The translations under genes were made by a program, and so were the position numbers. Source: Paenibacillus woosongensis (GTDB taxonomy: Bacteria > Bacillota > Bacilli > Paenibacillales > Paenibacillaceae). Taken from it: a stretch of DNA of 64,000 bases. The number at the start of each line of letters is the position of its first letter. Position 1 is the first letter of the stretch. Under the pieces are notes generated by a model. That model worked only from the letters and a program-made list of their open reading frames with translations, was not told the DNA's origin and searched no databases. The stretch lies in contig NZ_CP126084.1 of the NCBI RefSeq assembly GCF_030122845.1, forward strand, positions 3,286,001-3,350,000, given 5' to 3'. Shown piece after piece: positions 9,025 to 18,922 of this stretch.

Positions 9025-11286
9025 TTACATCGAACCATGGAAGGTGCGGTTGATGACATCGAGCTGCTGTTCGCGAGTCAGCTTGATGAAGTTAACGGCA
9101 TAGCCGGATACGCGAATCGTCAGCTGCGGATAATTCTCAGGGTGCTCCATCGCATCCATCAATTGTTCGCGGTCAAAGACGTTGACGTTCAGGTGATGGG
9201 CTTTGCTGCCGAAGTAGCCGTCCATCATGGCAACCAGGTTGTTCTTGCGGATTTCCGGTTCTTTGCCGAGCGCTTTTGGCACGATCGAGAATGTGTTGGA
9301 AATACCGTCAAGGCTGTGCTCGTAAGGCAGCTTGGCGACAGAGCTCAGGGATGCCAGCGCACCCTTCTTATCGCGGCCGTGCATCGGGTTAGCCCCTGGC
9401 GCGAACGGTTCGCCTGCTTTACGACCATCTGGCGTTGTTCCCGTCTTCTTACCATATACCACGTTGGAGGTAATCGTCAAAACAGATTGCGTCGGCATTG
9501 CGTTACGATATGTTTTGTGCTTGCGAATCATCTCCATGAAGCTCTCAACGAGTTCAACGGCAATTTGGTCAACCTTATCGTCGTTGTTGCCGTAGCAAGG
9601 GAAGTCGCCTTCGATTTCAAAGTCTACGGCGATGCCGTTTTCGTTGCGGATCGGTTTGACTTTCGCGTATTTGATAGCACTGAGCGAATCGGCCGCTACG
9701 GACAGGCCGGCGATACCGCAAGCCATCGTGCGGAGAATGTCGCGGTCATGCAAGGCCATTTCTATCCGCTCGTAGCAGTATTTATCGTGCATATAGTGAA
9801 TGACATTCAATGTATTTACATACAATTTAGCAAGCCATTCCATCATCGGCTTGAAGCGTTTCATCACTTCATCGTAATCGAGATATTCGGATGTGATGGC
9901 CGGGAATTCAGGAGCAACCTGAGCACCGGATTTCTCGTCCTTACCGCCGTTGATCGCATACAGCAGCGCTTTGGCCAGATTCGCGCGAGCGCCGAAGAAT
10001 TGCATTTGTTTCCCGATTTCCATCGCGGATACGCAGCAAGCGATACCGTAGTCGTCGCCATAGATCGGACGCATCAAATCATCGTTTTCATATTGAATCG
10101 AGCTTGTCTCGATGGATACTTTGGCGCAGTATTTCTTGAACGCCTCCGGCAATTGCTCAGACCAGAGCACGGTCAGGTTAGGCTCAGGCGCAGGTCCCAG
10201 GTTATACAGCGTATGCAGAAAACGGAAGCTGTTCTTGGTTACGCGGGTAGCACCTTGTACCGTCATCCCGCCGATCGATTCGGTTACCCAAGTAGGGTCT
10301 CCGCTGAACAGCTCATTGTATTCCGGCGTACGGAGGAATTTCACAATGCGCAGCTTCATGACGAAATGGTCTACCAGCTCTTGTGCTTCAACTTCTGTAA
10401 TTGTGCCTTCGGCAAGGTCACGCTCGATGTAGACATCGAGGAAGGAAGATACGCGTCCAAGGGACATCGCCGCGCCGTCCTGCTCCTTAACAGCAGCCAG
10501 ATATGCGAAATAGAGCCATTGGAATGCTTCTTTTGCGGTCGTCGCAGGTCTGGAAATATCGAAGCCGTGCATTTCACCCAGCTGTTTCAATTCGCCAAGT
10601 GCGCGGATTTGCTCGGACAGCTCTTCACGCAGCCGGATGACATCCTCGTCGATCACATCGACTTCAAGACCTTTCAGTTCATTTTGTTTTTGTTTGATCA
10701 GGAAGTCTACGCCATAAAGGGCCACCCGGCGATAGTCGCCAATGATCCGGCCGCGTCCGTAAGCATCAGGCAGACCTGTAATAATACCAGCTTTGCGGGC
10801 CGCTCTCATCTCCGTAGTATATGCATCGAAAACGCCTTGGTTATGCGTCTTGCGAATCGTCGTAAACATTTCAATAATGCTTTCCGGCAAATCAAATCCA
10901 TAAGCTTTGCAGGAATTGAAAACCATGTTAATGCCGCCGAATGGATGGATCGTACGTTGGAACGGTGCGCTGCCCTGCACGCCGACGATTTGTTCCTTCT
11001 CCTTATCCAAATAGCCTGGAGCATGAGATACAATCGTAGATGGCGTGTTCACGTCAACATCGAGCACCCCTCCAGCTTCCCGCTCTTTCTTGGTTAGATC
11101 GGAAACGATATCCCACAGGGCCACCGTGTTGTCCGTAGGTCCTGCCAAGAAAGCTTCGTCACCGTGATAAGGGGCAATGTTATGGTCGATAAAATCGCGA
11201 ACATTGACTTCCTTCATCCATTTCCCTTTTTTAAAACCTCTCCATGCGGACTGTACTTCTTGTACTTCTTTTTCAATCACCGACAT
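9025..11286 (-). CDS. pflB: Formate C-acetyltransferase (pyruvate formate-lyase)
   Basis: A 753-residue glycyl radical enzyme converting pyruvate and CoA to acetyl-CoA and formate. The catalytic Cys-Cys pair is in [12 protein letters not shown]. The radical glycine is Gly728 in [10 protein letters not shown], near the C terminus (THFHGSM-like ending RTFHGSM). The ATG at 11286 is chosen because GGAGGG lies 8 bases upstream; the frame extends 5 codons further without support. Upstream lie FNR-type and Rex-type operators, consistent with anaerobic induction. Confidence 0.97.
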   Translation of the reverse strand: MSVIEKEVQEVQSAWRGFKKGKWMKEVNVRDFIDHNIAPYHGDEAFLAGPTDNTVALWDIVSDLTKKEREAGGVLDVDVNTPSTIVSHAPGYLDKEKEQIVGVQGSAPFQRTIHPFGGINMVFNSCKAYGFDLPESIIEMFTTIRKTHNQGVFDAYTTEMRAARKAGIITGLPDAYGRGRIIGDYRRVALYGVDFLIKQKQNELKGLEVDVIDEDVIRLREELSEQIRALGELKQLGEMHGFDISRPATTAKEAFQWLYFAYLAAVKEQDGAAMSLGRVSSFLDVYIERDLAEGTITEVEAQELVDHFVMKLRIVKFLRTPEYNELFSGDPTWVTESIGGMTVQGATRVTKNSFRFLHTLYNLGPAPEPNLTVLWSEQLPEAFKKYCAKVSIETSSIQYENDDLMRPIYGDDYGIACCVSAMEIGKQMQFFGARANLAKALLYAINGGKDEKSGAQVAPEFPAITSEYLDYDEVMKRFKPMMEWLAKLYVNTLNVIHYMHDKYCYERIEMALHDRDILRTMACGIAGLSVAADSLSAIKYAKVKPIRNENGIAVDFEIEGDFPCYGNNDDKVDQIAVELVESFMEMIRKHKTYRNAMPTQSVLTITSNVVYGKKTGTTPDGRKAGEPFAPGANPMHGRDKKGALASLSSVAKLPYEHSLDGISNTFSIVPKALGKEPEIRKNNLVAMMDGYFGSKAHHLNVNVFDREQLMDAMEHPENYPQLTIRVSGYAVNFIKLTREQQLDVINRTFHGSM

Positions 11287-11357
11287 CTGTATTCCCTCCA
11301 TTTATATAGTGTATGCGGGGTTGAAGGCTACATCCCGCACCCTTGGATCCCTAAAAT

Positions 11358-11375
11358 TTGTGATAATTTTCACAA
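11358..11375 (-). promoter_or_regulatory. Rex/FNR-like operator in the pflB leader
   Basis: The sequence TTGTGATAATTTTCACAA is a near-perfect match to the Rex box pattern TTGTGAA-N4-TTCACAA and also fits TGTGA-N6-TCACA. It lies between the predicted pflB transcription start (about 11449) and the start codon, a position better suited to repression (Rex) than activation. Which protein binds is inference. Confidence 0.6.
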
Positions 11376-11455
11376 TTCAGACACTGATAAGCCCATTTTT
11401 ACCATTTATACGAATCCATTCAACTCATCAACGTATGAGGGATCTTTATACTGCT

Positions 11456-11519
11456 ATGATATACCAGATTGGACAAAAGGATTGTGACAAATATCACGTT
11501 TCGAGTGATATTTGTCACT
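11456..11519 (-). promoter_or_regulatory. FNR-dependent pflB promoter with two tandem palindromes
   Basis: Two GTGA-N6-TCAC palindromes lie at 11483-11498 and 11504-11519, centres 21 bases apart. On the minus strand TATCAT at 11461-11456 makes a -10 box whose first base is 29.5 bases from the centre of the proximal palindrome. That places the palindrome at about -41.5, the class II position for FNR/CRP activators. The two palindromes together form a perfect 14-base inverted repeat (GTGACAAATATCAC / GTGATATTTGTCAC, 7-base loop). The region 11287-11571 holds nothing else that looks coding. Confidence 0.65.
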
Positions 11520-11571
11520 ATTTATTGAACGCCTTATATTCTAATTATTTAAATTTTAGGCAGCCCGGATT

Positions 11572-14187
11572 TTACTCCTCAAAGCGTCCGTAGAATGCGT
11601 CGCGGTATACTTCCGCAAGCTCGCTGACCAGCGGCAGCTTCGGATTCGCCGTCGTACATTGGTCCTCGAAAGCACGGTCAGCCAAGTAATCCACGCGCGC
11701 TTCGAAGTCCTTCGCATCGAAGCCTAGCTCCTGGAAGCTCGCCGGAATGCCAAGCTTCTTGTTCAGCTCGCGGATCGCGTTGATGAGGCTCTTGACGCCT
11801 TCTTCCGTCGTACGAGCAGGCAGTCCCAGGATGCGGGCGATTTCCGCATAGCGCTCGTCAGCCACAAAGTGTTTGTATTTAGGCCATGCTGCGAATTTCG
11901 TAGGCTTTTTCGCGTTGTAGCGAATCACGTGCGGCATCAGAATCGCGTTGGTACGGCCATGTGCGGTATGGTATTGACCGCCCCATTTATGCGCCAGGCT
12001 GTGGTTGATTCCCAGGAACGCATTGGCAAAGGCCATACCTGCCAGCGTCGAAGCATTATGCATTTTCTCGCGCGCCAGCTTGTCGCCGGTCAACGCCGAT
12101 TGCTCCAGGTACTGGAATACGAGCTGGATGGCTTTGATAGCAAGACCGTCCGTATAATCATTCGCCATGACCGATACGTAAGCTTCAATCGCATGCGTCA
12201 GAACGTCCATGCCCGTGTCGGCTACAGCCACTTTCGGCAGGCTGTATACGAATTCAGGATCGATAATTGCCACGTCTGGCGTCAGCTCGTAATCGGCAAG
12301 CGGATATTTCGTATTGCCGTTGATTTTATCCGTAATAACTGCGAACGAAGTCACTTCCGAACCTGTACCCGAAGTTGTAGGAATCGCTACGAATTTGGCT
12401 TTTTGACCGAGACGCGGGTATTTGTAGATCCGTTTGCGGATATCCATGAATTTTTGCTTCAGGTTATGGAAGTCGGTATCCGGATATTCATAGAACAGCC
12501 ACATTCCTTTTGCAGCGTCCATCGGCGAACCGCCGCCGAGTGCGATGATGCAGTCCGGCTGGAATTTAGCCATCAGCTCGGTTCCCCGTTCCACCGTCGT
12601 TGTCGATGGATCCGGCTCAACATCCGAGAACACTTCGATTGCAACTGGAGTTTGGCGCTGACGCAAATAATGCTCGACTCTTTCTACATATCCGAGTTTG
12701 ACCATCATCGGGTCGGTTACGATCAGCACCCGGCTGATGTCCGGCATTTTGGCTAGATATTGCGTCGAATTTTTCTCGAAATAGATTTTGCTTGGAACCT
12801 TGAACCACTGCATATTCACGGTACGACGATTCACCCTTTTCACATTGATCAAATTAACAGCCGTAACGTTCGACGAAGTCGAGTTGCGTCCGTAAGATCC
12901 GCAGCCCAGCGTAAGCGACGGCAGGTTCGTATTATAGATGTCCCCGATCCCGCCTTGCGAAGACGGCTGGTTGACCAGAATCCGGCAGGTCGGCATGCGG
13001 TCTGAAAATTTTTGAATGATGTCTTCATTGTTCGAATGGATAACCGACGAGTGCCCCATGCCTCCAAATTGCACAACTTCCAGCGCACGATCGATGCCTT
13101 GCTCCGCTGTTTTCACTTTGTAGCAGGCGAGCACGGGGCTCAATTTCTCGGCAGACAACGGGAATTTAGGGCCTACGCCTTCGATTTCGGCTACCAGGAT
13201 TTTTGTTCCCGCAGGCACTTCAATGCCGCACAGTTCGGCGATCTTCGTAGCAGGCTGACCCACAATCGTCGGGTTCACTGCGCATTTATCCGCAATGATC
13301 GCGCCGGCCGTTAATTTGGCAGCTTCCTCTTTGTTAACGAAATAGCAGCCGTTCGCAATCATTTTTTTCTTCACTTGGTCGAAGATCGGTTCTTCGATAA
13401 TGACCGCTTGCTCGGAAGCACAAATCATGCCGTTGTCAAAGGTCTTGGATAAAATAAGGTCGTTGACCGCTTGATCCAGATCAGCGCTTTTCTCAATGAA
13501 GCAAGGTACGTTGCCAGGACCAACGCCCAGCGCCGGTTTGCCGCAGCTGTACGCCGCTTTAACCATCGCGGAGCCGCCGGTAGCCAGAATGCAGGCTACG
13601 TCAGGATGATTCATCAATGCATTCGTACGGTCCATGGACGGATCCTCGATCCATTGGATACAGTCCGCTGGCGCGCCATGTTTGACCGCAGCTTCCAGCA
13701 AAATTTTCGCGGCTTCTGCGCTGCAGCGCTGTGCAGATGGATGAAAGCCGAAGATGATCGGGTTGCGGGTCTTGATCGCGATCATCGCTTTGAAAATCGT
13801 CGTGGATGTCGGGTTGGTCACTGGGGTAATCCCCATAATAATGCCAACTGGCTCGGCGATTTTCTGGAAGCTGTCGTAAGGGTTATCCTCGATGACGCCA
13901 ACTGTCTTGTCGTACTTGATGCTGTTGTGGATGTACTCTGTCGCGAACATATTCTTGATGATCTTGTCTTCATATACTCCGCGGCCAGTTTCCTCTACAG
14001 CCATCTTCGCTAAATACATGTGCTTGTCGAGGCCGGCAAGCGCCATCGCCTGAACGATCTTGTCAATTTGCTCTTGATTCAATTCCATAAACGCTTCGGT
14101 CGCCTTTTTCGCTTTGTCGATCAGGGATTGGATGTAATCCTCTGCGGTAGGCTGCTGCTTTGTGGTCACATTGTTCTTTACGGCCAT
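11572..14187 (-). CDS. adhE: Bifunctional acetaldehyde-CoA/alcohol dehydrogenase
   Basis: An 871-residue fusion enzyme that reduces acetyl-CoA to ethanol in two steps and regenerates NAD+ during fermentation. The N-terminal aldehyde dehydrogenase half (about 1-440) has the catalytic Cys in [12 protein letters not shown]. The C-terminal iron-dependent alcohol dehydrogenase half (about 450-871) has [13 protein letters not shown] for NAD and metal-ligand histidines in [20 protein letters not shown]. Length is typical of AdhE spirosome-forming enzymes. The ATG at 14187 is the second start, with AGGAGG 9 bases upstream. It uses the acetyl-CoA made by PflB next door. Confidence 0.97.
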   Translation of the reverse strand: MAVKNNVTTKQQPTAEDYIQSLIDKAKKATEAFMELNQEQIDKIVQAMALAGLDKHMYLAKMAVEETGRGVYEDKIIKNMFATEYIHNSIKYDKTVGVIEDNPYDSFQKIAEPVGIIMGITPVTNPTSTTIFKAMIAIKTRNPIIFGFHPSAQRCSAEAAKILLEAAVKHGAPADCIQWIEDPSMDRTNALMNHPDVACILATGGSAMVKAAYSCGKPALGVGPGNVPCFIEKSADLDQAVNDLILSKTFDNGMICASEQAVIIEEPIFDQVKKKMIANGCYFVNKEEAAKLTAGAIIADKCAVNPTIVGQPATKIAELCGIEVPAGTKILVAEIEGVGPKFPLSAEKLSPVLACYKVKTAEQGIDRALEVVQFGGMGHSSVIHSNNEDIIQKFSDRMPTCRILVNQPSSQGGIGDIYNTNLPSLTLGCGSYGRNSTSSNVTAVNLINVKRVNRRTVNMQWFKVPSKIYFEKNSTQYLAKMPDISRVLIVTDPMMVKLGYVERVEHYLRQRQTPVAIEVFSDVEPDPSTTTVERGTELMAKFQPDCIIALGGGSPMDAAKGMWLFYEYPDTDFHNLKQKFMDIRKRIYKYPRLGQKAKFVAIPTTSGTGSEVTSFAVITDKINGNTKYPLADYELTPDVAIIDPEFVYSLPKVAVADTGMDVLTHAIEAYVSVMANDYTDGLAIKAIQLVFQYLEQSALTGDKLAREKMHNASTLAGMAFANAFLGINHSLAHKWGGQYHTAHGRTNAILMPHVIRYNAKKPTKFAAWPKYKHFVADERYAEIARILGLPARTTEEGVKSLINAIRELNKKLGIPASFQELGFDAKDFEARVDYLADRAFEDQCTTANPKLPLVSELAEVYRDAFYGRFEE

Positions 14188-14250
14188 TTCTCTCATCCTC
14201 CTAATTTCATATGGACCAACCAGGGAAGTCTCTCTAGGGTGCGTTGCCTA

Positions 14251-14268
14251 TTGTGAATATTTTCACTT
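14251..14268 (-). promoter_or_regulatory. Rex-like operator downstream of the adhE promoter
   Basis: TTGTGAATATTTTCACTT matches the Rex pattern TTGTGAA-N4-TTCACAA except for the last two bases. It lies about 45-55 bases after the predicted adhE start site and about 64 bases before the start codon. This mirrors the arrangement at pflB, and adhE is a classic Rex target. Binding by FNR is the alternative. Confidence 0.6.
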
Positions 14269-14313
14269 TCTGGCTTATCCATCGGAAGCTTTAGCTTCTC
14301 TTTTGTTACCTCA

Positions 14314-14357
14314 ATCATAACACAGGATTTTGGGTTTGTATAGTGAATGTTTTCACA
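14314..14357 (-). promoter_or_regulatory. FNR-type adhE promoter
   Basis: The palindrome AGTGAATGTTTTCACA (14342-14357) is centred 30.5 bases upstream of TATGAT (14319-14314 on the minus strand), a 5/6 match to the -10 consensus. This is near the class II activator position. The region between adhE and fnr (14188-14620) has no gene, only these operators, the site at 14482 and an AT-rich palindrome at 14561. Confidence 0.55.
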
Positions 14358-14481
14358 ATCTTTAAAGAAATGAAAATTTTCATCTTTATAGTTTGTTTTT
14401 CATTCCGTACTTTCAACGATGGTTCATGAATTTAATTTCATAGACCGCCCTGTTCTGCAATGAGTTTTTAGACGATTAGGT

Positions 14482-14497
14482 AGTGAAAATAGTCACA
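14482..14497. promoter_or_regulatory. FNR-like palindrome upstream of fnr
   Basis: AGTGAAAATAGTCACA fits the GTGA-N6-TCAC pattern and lies 124 bases upstream of the fnr start codon. The best -10 for fnr, TATAAT at 14558-14563, is about 68 bases away, so a class II position is not supported. It could be autoregulatory, or belong to the divergent adhE side. Confidence 0.4.
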
Positions 14498-14620
14498 ATG
14501 TTAGAATTTAGACACTTTTGAGGCCTTGCAAGCCGCCCCAAAGCTTGAAGTTCGGTATATAATTAATTTAAATTAATTTAAAATTTTCAGAAAAATTTGG
14601 AGCATGAGGGGGATTTAAAA

Positions 14621-15337
14621 ATGACTCAATTCGCAACGGCAACCCCGCCCCGTGGGAATACGAGCTGCTTTACGGAGCAAAACTTCAACCGGCTTCTCGT
14701 AACCATGAAAGACAAGACGTATCCGGAAGGAACGCATCTGTTCTGGGAAGGAGACTTCTCCGACAAGCTGTTCTTCGTTAAGCGAGGGCGCATTAAATTG
14801 ACCAAATCCACGGACGAAGGCAAGGAGCTTATTCTATATATGTACGGGCGCGGAGACATGGTTGGCCAGGCCGATCCCTTCTTCAGCTCGAAGCACAGCT
14901 TTACCGCCGAAGTCATCGAGGACAGTGAAATCGGCATTATTGAACAAAAAGATCTCGAAATCATGATCTGCCAGCATTGCGACTTTGCCATTGACTTCAT
15001 GAAATGGATGGGCATCCATCACCGTCTGACGCAGACCAAGTTCCGCGACTTGATGATGTACGGCAAGCCGGGAGCGCTTTGCTCCACCCTGATCCGTCTC
15101 AGCAATACCTATGGCGAGAAGCAAGGCGACAATATTCTGATTAACAAGAAAATTACGCATACGGATCTGTCCAACATGATCGGTGCAACCCGCGAAAGCG
15201 TCAACCGGATGCTCAGCGATTTGCGCAAGAAGGATGCGCTGGAATATGTGAACGGCATGATCCTTATTAAAGACCTTGTCATGCTGCAGGACATTTGCCA
15301 CTGTGAGCTATGCCCCAACGAAATATGCCGGATTTAA
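14621..15337 (+). CDS. fnr: FNR, oxygen-sensing Crp/Fnr-family activator
   Basis: A 238-residue regulator, the same length as Bacillus subtilis Fnr. It has a cyclic-nucleotide-binding-like beta roll (about 20-140) and a C-terminal winged helix with the recognition element ATRESVNRML. The C terminus carries Cys226, 228, 231 and 236. The last three form C-x2-C-x4-C, the pattern that holds the [4Fe-4S] oxygen-sensing cluster in Bacillus Fnr, whose cysteines are C-terminal rather than N-terminal as in E. coli. The ATG at 14621 has GGGGG 8 bases upstream; a longer frame starts at 14597. It is divergent from adhE, and its probable targets pflB, adhE, nirB and hmp lie in this window. Confidence 0.9.
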   Translation: MTQFATATPPRGNTSCFTEQNFNRLLVTMKDKTYPEGTHLFWEGDFSDKLFFVKRGRIKLTKSTDEGKELILYMYGRGDMVGQADPFFSSKHSFTAEVIEDSEIGIIEQKDLEIMICQHCDFAIDFMKWMGIHHRLTQTKFRDLMMYGKPGALCSTLIRLSNTYGEKQGDNILINKKITHTDLSNMIGATRESVNRMLSDLRKKDALEYVNGMILIKDLVMLQDICHCELCPNEICRI

Positions 15338-15355
15338 TGATGGTAAGACGCAAGG

Positions 15356-15395
15356 AAGCAACCTCATCTCGGGCCGGGAGGAGGTTGCTTTTCAT
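15356..15395 (+). terminator. Terminator of fnr
   Basis: The stem AAGCAACCTC / GAGGTTGCTT is followed by TTCATTTT, 19 bases after the fnr stop. It lies between convergent genes. Confidence 0.75.
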
Positions 15396-15422
15396 TTTGC
15401 TGCAAGGCAGTTCCTGCGAGAC

Positions 15423-17066
15423 TTATATTTGCTGCTTGTTGGAATCCGCACCCGCATTCGCCGGCTCATTGCCGCTTCCTCGCGCCTCTTCCTGTTCCCG
15501 GTACTCGGTCGGAGTTACGCCGGTATAGCGCTGGAATACCTTGGAGAAATAACGCCTGTCGCTATAGCCGACCAGGGCGCCGATTTCGGTTACGCTGCGG
15601 GAAGTCAACCTTAGCATCGTCTTGGCAAGCTCCATGCGCTGTTTTCGCAAATGTTCAACGAACGTCTCCCCGTAATGGTTCTTAAACAGATGACTGAAAT
15701 AGCTAGAACTGATATTCAGGTGATTCGCAATGTCGTCGACCCCAATGTCCGTACTCAAATTGCGCTGAATATATTCTCCGGCCGAAATCATCAGCAGCTC
15801 GCTGGATTTCTTATTGATCTCAAGCTCCCTGATGTGGCTCTCCAGCTCCGAGATCACGTTCAGCAAATCCTTCACGTTCTGGCTGTGCTGCAAATGCTGC
15901 CACATCTTCCCCTCTTCCCGGGAGTTCATAAAATCAAGCTCGCGCATTTCCCGGAGCAGATGAATAATGCTATATTGCAAAAACTTCTCGATTCCCAGCG
16001 CCGAACGCTCGGAAATATGCGGCAAATTGGCCTTCAACTGCCCAAGCCCCTGCTCGACCTTCGATTTGTCGTACATTTTCAGACCTGAAGTGATTTCCTC
16101 AACAAGCTGCCATTCCGACACCGCAGCCGCATCGCGCGCCAGCGCGTCCTCCGTCATAGGGAGCAGCTGTTCATGGCCCGCTTGCAGCATTAAGCCGCGC
16201 TGCAGCTTCATATACGTCTGGGACAGTCCCCCGATCTCCAGGGGCCCCTGCTCCCAAGCCAGACTGACCGTTAGCTTGATATGGTCCTTGACCGCCCGCT
16301 GGATTTCCCGGGCCCACTCCTGCATCTGCGGTGAGCTGGCAGCATTACCCGAACGCTCGAACTGCAGCAGGACGCACCACTCCCCCTGGCGCATTTGGAC
16401 CACTGTATAATGAGGCTTCTGGCCCGGAATTGCCTCCTGCAGCACATTGCGCACCGCAAAATTCCACAGCTTGCGCTCCTGCTCCGTCCATGACACGGTA
16501 CGCTGCGCATAATCGTCCAAGTCTACCAGGAACAGAGCGTATTGAAGCTCCCTGCCCCGCTCCTCCTCCAAACCCCATCGGGGCACATCGGCCGCAAAGC
16601 CCATCAGCACGTCGAACATCATTTTCTCGTTTGCGAGTCCGATCATCCTTTGCAGCTGCCGCTCCGCACAGCGCTTCTCCGACCGGCGCGAGCGGACTTC
16701 ATCCGCAAGCTTGCCAATCGCCGCTTCCAGCTCTGTATAATTGATCGGCTTCAGAATATAGTCCTTCACTCCGTGCTGCAGCGCAAGCCGGGCATATTCG
16801 AACTCCTGATACCCGGTCAGCATAATAACCTCAGTCTCATAGCCGAGCCTGCGGATCTCCCGGAGAAATTCCAGGCCGTCCATCAGCGGCATCCGGATAT
16901 CGCACAGAATGATGTCCGGCTCAAATTCCATGACCAGCTCCAGCCCCTTGACGCCGTTGCGAGCCGTCCCGACAAGCTCGATCTGCATTTCGTTCCAAGG
17001 AATTGCATTCTTCAAATGATTGAGTATGAGAGGCTCGTCATCAATGAGCAGCGCCTTGATATCCAC
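15423..17066 (-). CDS. YesN-type response regulator (receiver plus AraC DNA-binding domain)
   Basis: A 547-residue regulator. The N-terminal receiver (1-125) has Asp10/Asp11-type acidic pair IDDEP and phospho-acceptor Asp56 in ILCDIRMP. A 300-residue middle region follows, then a C-terminal AraC helix-turn-helix pair (about 445-540: DDIANHLNISSSYFSHLFK and VGYSDRRYFSKVF). Such regulators pair with YesM kinases; the one at 4844-6655 is the obvious candidate. It sits 41 bases downstream of the permease genes on the same strand and probably activates the solute-binding-protein promoters. The GTG start follows GGGGTAATG. Confidence 0.92.
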   Translation of the reverse strand: MDIKALLIDDEPLILNHLKNAIPWNEMQIELVGTARNGVKGLELVMEFEPDIILCDIRMPLMDGLEFLREIRRLGYETEVIMLTGYQEFEYARLALQHGVKDYILKPINYTELEAAIGKLADEVRSRRSEKRCAERQLQRMIGLANEKMMFDVLMGFAADVPRWGLEEERGRELQYALFLVDLDDYAQRTVSWTEQERKLWNFAVRNVLQEAIPGQKPHYTVVQMRQGEWCVLLQFERSGNAASSPQMQEWAREIQRAVKDHIKLTVSLAWEQGPLEIGGLSQTYMKLQRGLMLQAGHEQLLPMTEDALARDAAAVSEWQLVEEITSGLKMYDKSKVEQGLGQLKANLPHISERSALGIEKFLQYSIIHLLREMRELDFMNSREEGKMWQHLQHSQNVKDLLNVISELESHIRELEINKKSSELLMISAGEYIQRNLSTDIGVDDIANHLNISSSYFSHLFKNHYGETFVEHLRKQRMELAKTMLRLTSRSVTEIGALVGYSDRRYFSKVFQRYTGVTPTEYREQEEARGSGNEPANAGADSNKQQI

Positions 17067-17107
17067 AGAGCATTACCCCATTTCGTCGTTACCGTTCTAC
17101 TGTTAAT

Positions 17108-17938
17108 CTATCCTTTTACCCCTCCGGCCGTCAAACCTTCAATGATCTTCTCTTGCAGAATGGCATAGATCACCATGACGGGTACGACGCTGTAGACGAT
17201 TCCGGCCGACATTTGCGCATAGTTAATGCTGAATGCGTCACGGAAGCCTACCATTCCCACTGGGAGTGTCTTAAGCGAGTCCTCGGACAGAAAGTAATTG
17301 GCAAGCAAAAATTCATTCCAGTTGCCGAGGAAATTAACGATAAAGACCGTCACAAGCGCCGGAACCGTGAGCGGCATCACCACTCGGGCAAAAATGCCGG
17401 GAGATCTCAGTCCGTCCACGACGGCAGCTTCCTCGATCTCACTGGGCAGCGATTTCATGAAAGCCGTTAAAATGACGACCGAAAACGGGATAGAATTCGC
17501 CGCGTAAGGGATGAGCAACGCCCAGTGCGTATCCAGCAGGTTCGTCGAGCGCATCAAATTATATATTGGCAGCAGCAAAGCATTTCCCGGTATGAGTATG
17601 CCTAAAATGATGATTTGATACAGCATCGGGCTAAGCTTCGTGAACCGCATCCGGGTAAGCGCAAAGGAGGCCATGGAAGCCATGATGATCGTAGCTATCG
17701 CGGCAATGACAGCAATGTACAAGCTGTTCAGAAAATAAGTGCTTATTTTCGCATTCACCCAGGCTTCCACGTAGTTCGACCACTGGAATTCTTTCGGAAA
17801 GCCGAACGGATTTTGGGCGATCGCCAGATTGTCGGTCTTCACCGATGAGAACAGCACGAACAAGAATGGATACAATATGACCAGCAAATAAATCATCAAC
17901 AGAATATGAGCCAGGCTGCCCTTGAGTTTTTTTGTCAT
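17108..17938 (-). CDS. Carbohydrate ABC transporter permease (MalG type)
   Basis: A 276-residue inner permease with about six membrane segments. The EAA loop is in EEAAVVDGLRSPGIFARVVMPLTVPAL and the C terminus ends AGGVKG, both typical of MalG-family subunits. It forms the channel with the MalF-type partner directly upstream. The ATG shares one base with the stop codon of that gene (TGATG), which indicates coupling. No ATPase subunit is encoded here. This is common in Paenibacillus, where a shared MsmX-like ATPase serves many sugar importers. Confidence 0.92.
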   Translation of the reverse strand: MTKKLKGSLAHILLMIYLLVILYPFLFVLFSSVKTDNLAIAQNPFGFPKEFQWSNYVEAWVNAKISTYFLNSLYIAVIAAIATIIMASMASFALTRMRFTKLSPMLYQIIILGILIPGNALLLPIYNLMRSTNLLDTHWALLIPYAANSIPFSVVILTAFMKSLPSEIEEAAVVDGLRSPGIFARVVMPLTVPALVTVFIVNFLGNWNEFLLANYFLSEDSLKTLPVGMVGFRDAFSINYAQMSAGIVYSVVPVMVIYAILQEKIIEGLTAGGVKG

Positions 17939-18822
17939 CAATATTCGATCCTTTCCGTTCTTCTCACTACAAGGACTTGATAAAGCGCAGTAATGATAAG
18001 TGTAAAAATAAAAATCAAGACCGCGATGCTGTTCCCGTATCCGTATTTAAAGCTGGTGATGGAGTGCTTCAGCATGTAGGTGGCCATCACCTCGGTAGAA
18101 CCGGCCGGTCCGCCCTTGGTCATGACGATAATAATGTCCGCCGCTTTCATGGCTCCGGCGATCGACAGCATGATGACAACCGACACGATCGGCATAATGA
18201 GCGGCATCGTGATCCGCATGGCCCGCTGGAAGCCTGTCGCCCCGTCAATCATCGCCGCTTCGTCCAGCTCCTTCGGAATGGAAATGATCGCCGCCAGCAC
18301 CATGACGATATAGAATCCTGTCCACTGCCAAGCGTTCGTGATCAGGATGGAGATCATGGCCCAGTTGCGGTCCGACAGCCAATAAACTTTGTCGATGCCG
18401 AACAGTCCAAGCACATGGTTGAACAGCCCGATATCCGGTTCATAAATGAATCCCCACAAAATACCGATCACCGCCGTCGACATGACGGAAGGCATGAACA
18501 CGGCCGTTTTATACAGCCCCTTCAGCTTCTTGACGTTTGCAATCAGAAGCGAGAATAGGATAATCAGCGGAACTTGAATAAAAACAGAAAACAAAATAAA
18601 GAAACCGTTATTTTTGACCGATACCCAAAACGCGTTTTGGCTCATGGACTTCGTATAATTTGCTAACCCGGTGAAGTTATACGTCTTGGCAATCCCGTTC
18701 CAATCGGTGAAGCTGTAAAATGCGGCATTAGCTACGGGATAAATAAAAAATAATACGATACCGACAAAGGTCGGGATCAGAAACAACGCATACATCAGCG
18801 GACTTCTCATCGCCTTATTCAT
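17938..18822 (-). CDS. Carbohydrate ABC transporter permease (MalF/UgpA type)
   Basis: A 294-residue permease. It starts with a short cytoplasmic leader and the first membrane segment FLIPTFVGIVLFFIYPVANA. The EAA motif is in LDEAAMIDGATGFQRAMRITMPLI. It is the partner of the MalG-type permease with which it overlaps. GGAGGG lies 6 bases before the ATG. It follows the solute-binding protein gene, separated by a hairpin that should lower expression relative to the binding protein. Confidence 0.92.
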   Translation of the reverse strand: MNKAMRSPLMYALFLIPTFVGIVLFFIYPVANAAFYSFTDWNGIAKTYNFTGLANYTKSMSQNAFWVSVKNNGFFILFSVFIQVPLIILFSLLIANVKKLKGLYKTAVFMPSVMSTAVIGILWGFIYEPDIGLFNHVLGLFGIDKVYWLSDRNWAMISILITNAWQWTGFYIVMVLAAIISIPKELDEAAMIDGATGFQRAMRITMPLIMPIVSVVIMLSIAGAMKAADIIIVMTKGGPAGSTEVMATYMLKHSITSFKYGYGNSIAVLIFIFTLIITALYQVLVVRRTERIEY

Positions 18823-18872
18823 AGAAAACCCTCCAGCTTCTTACTTGGTTGCAACATGGCTGTGCTGTGAAA

Positions 18873-18904
18873 AGGAGCACCACCTGGATTAGCTGGGGTG
18901 CTCC
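18873..18904 (-). terminator. Attenuating hairpin between binding protein and permeases
   Basis: The stem GGAGCACC / GGTGCTCC is followed on the minus strand by TTTTC. A partial terminator here is usual in sugar importer operons and gives an excess of binding protein over permease. Confidence 0.65.
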
Positions 18905-18922
18905 ACATGTCAATATACGCTG

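Noticed and set aside
8890..11097. A 735-codon open frame antisense to pflB
   Set aside because: It lies opposite a highly conserved enzyme gene, has no ribosome site and no family resemblance; its openness comes from codon bias of pflB.
11484..11518. Perfect hairpin after adhE considered as its terminator
   Set aside because: It lies 54 bases after the adhE stop, has no T-run in the minus direction, and its arms are FNR-type palindromes at the right distance from a -10 box for pflB, so an operator reading is better. Some terminating effect cannot be excluded.
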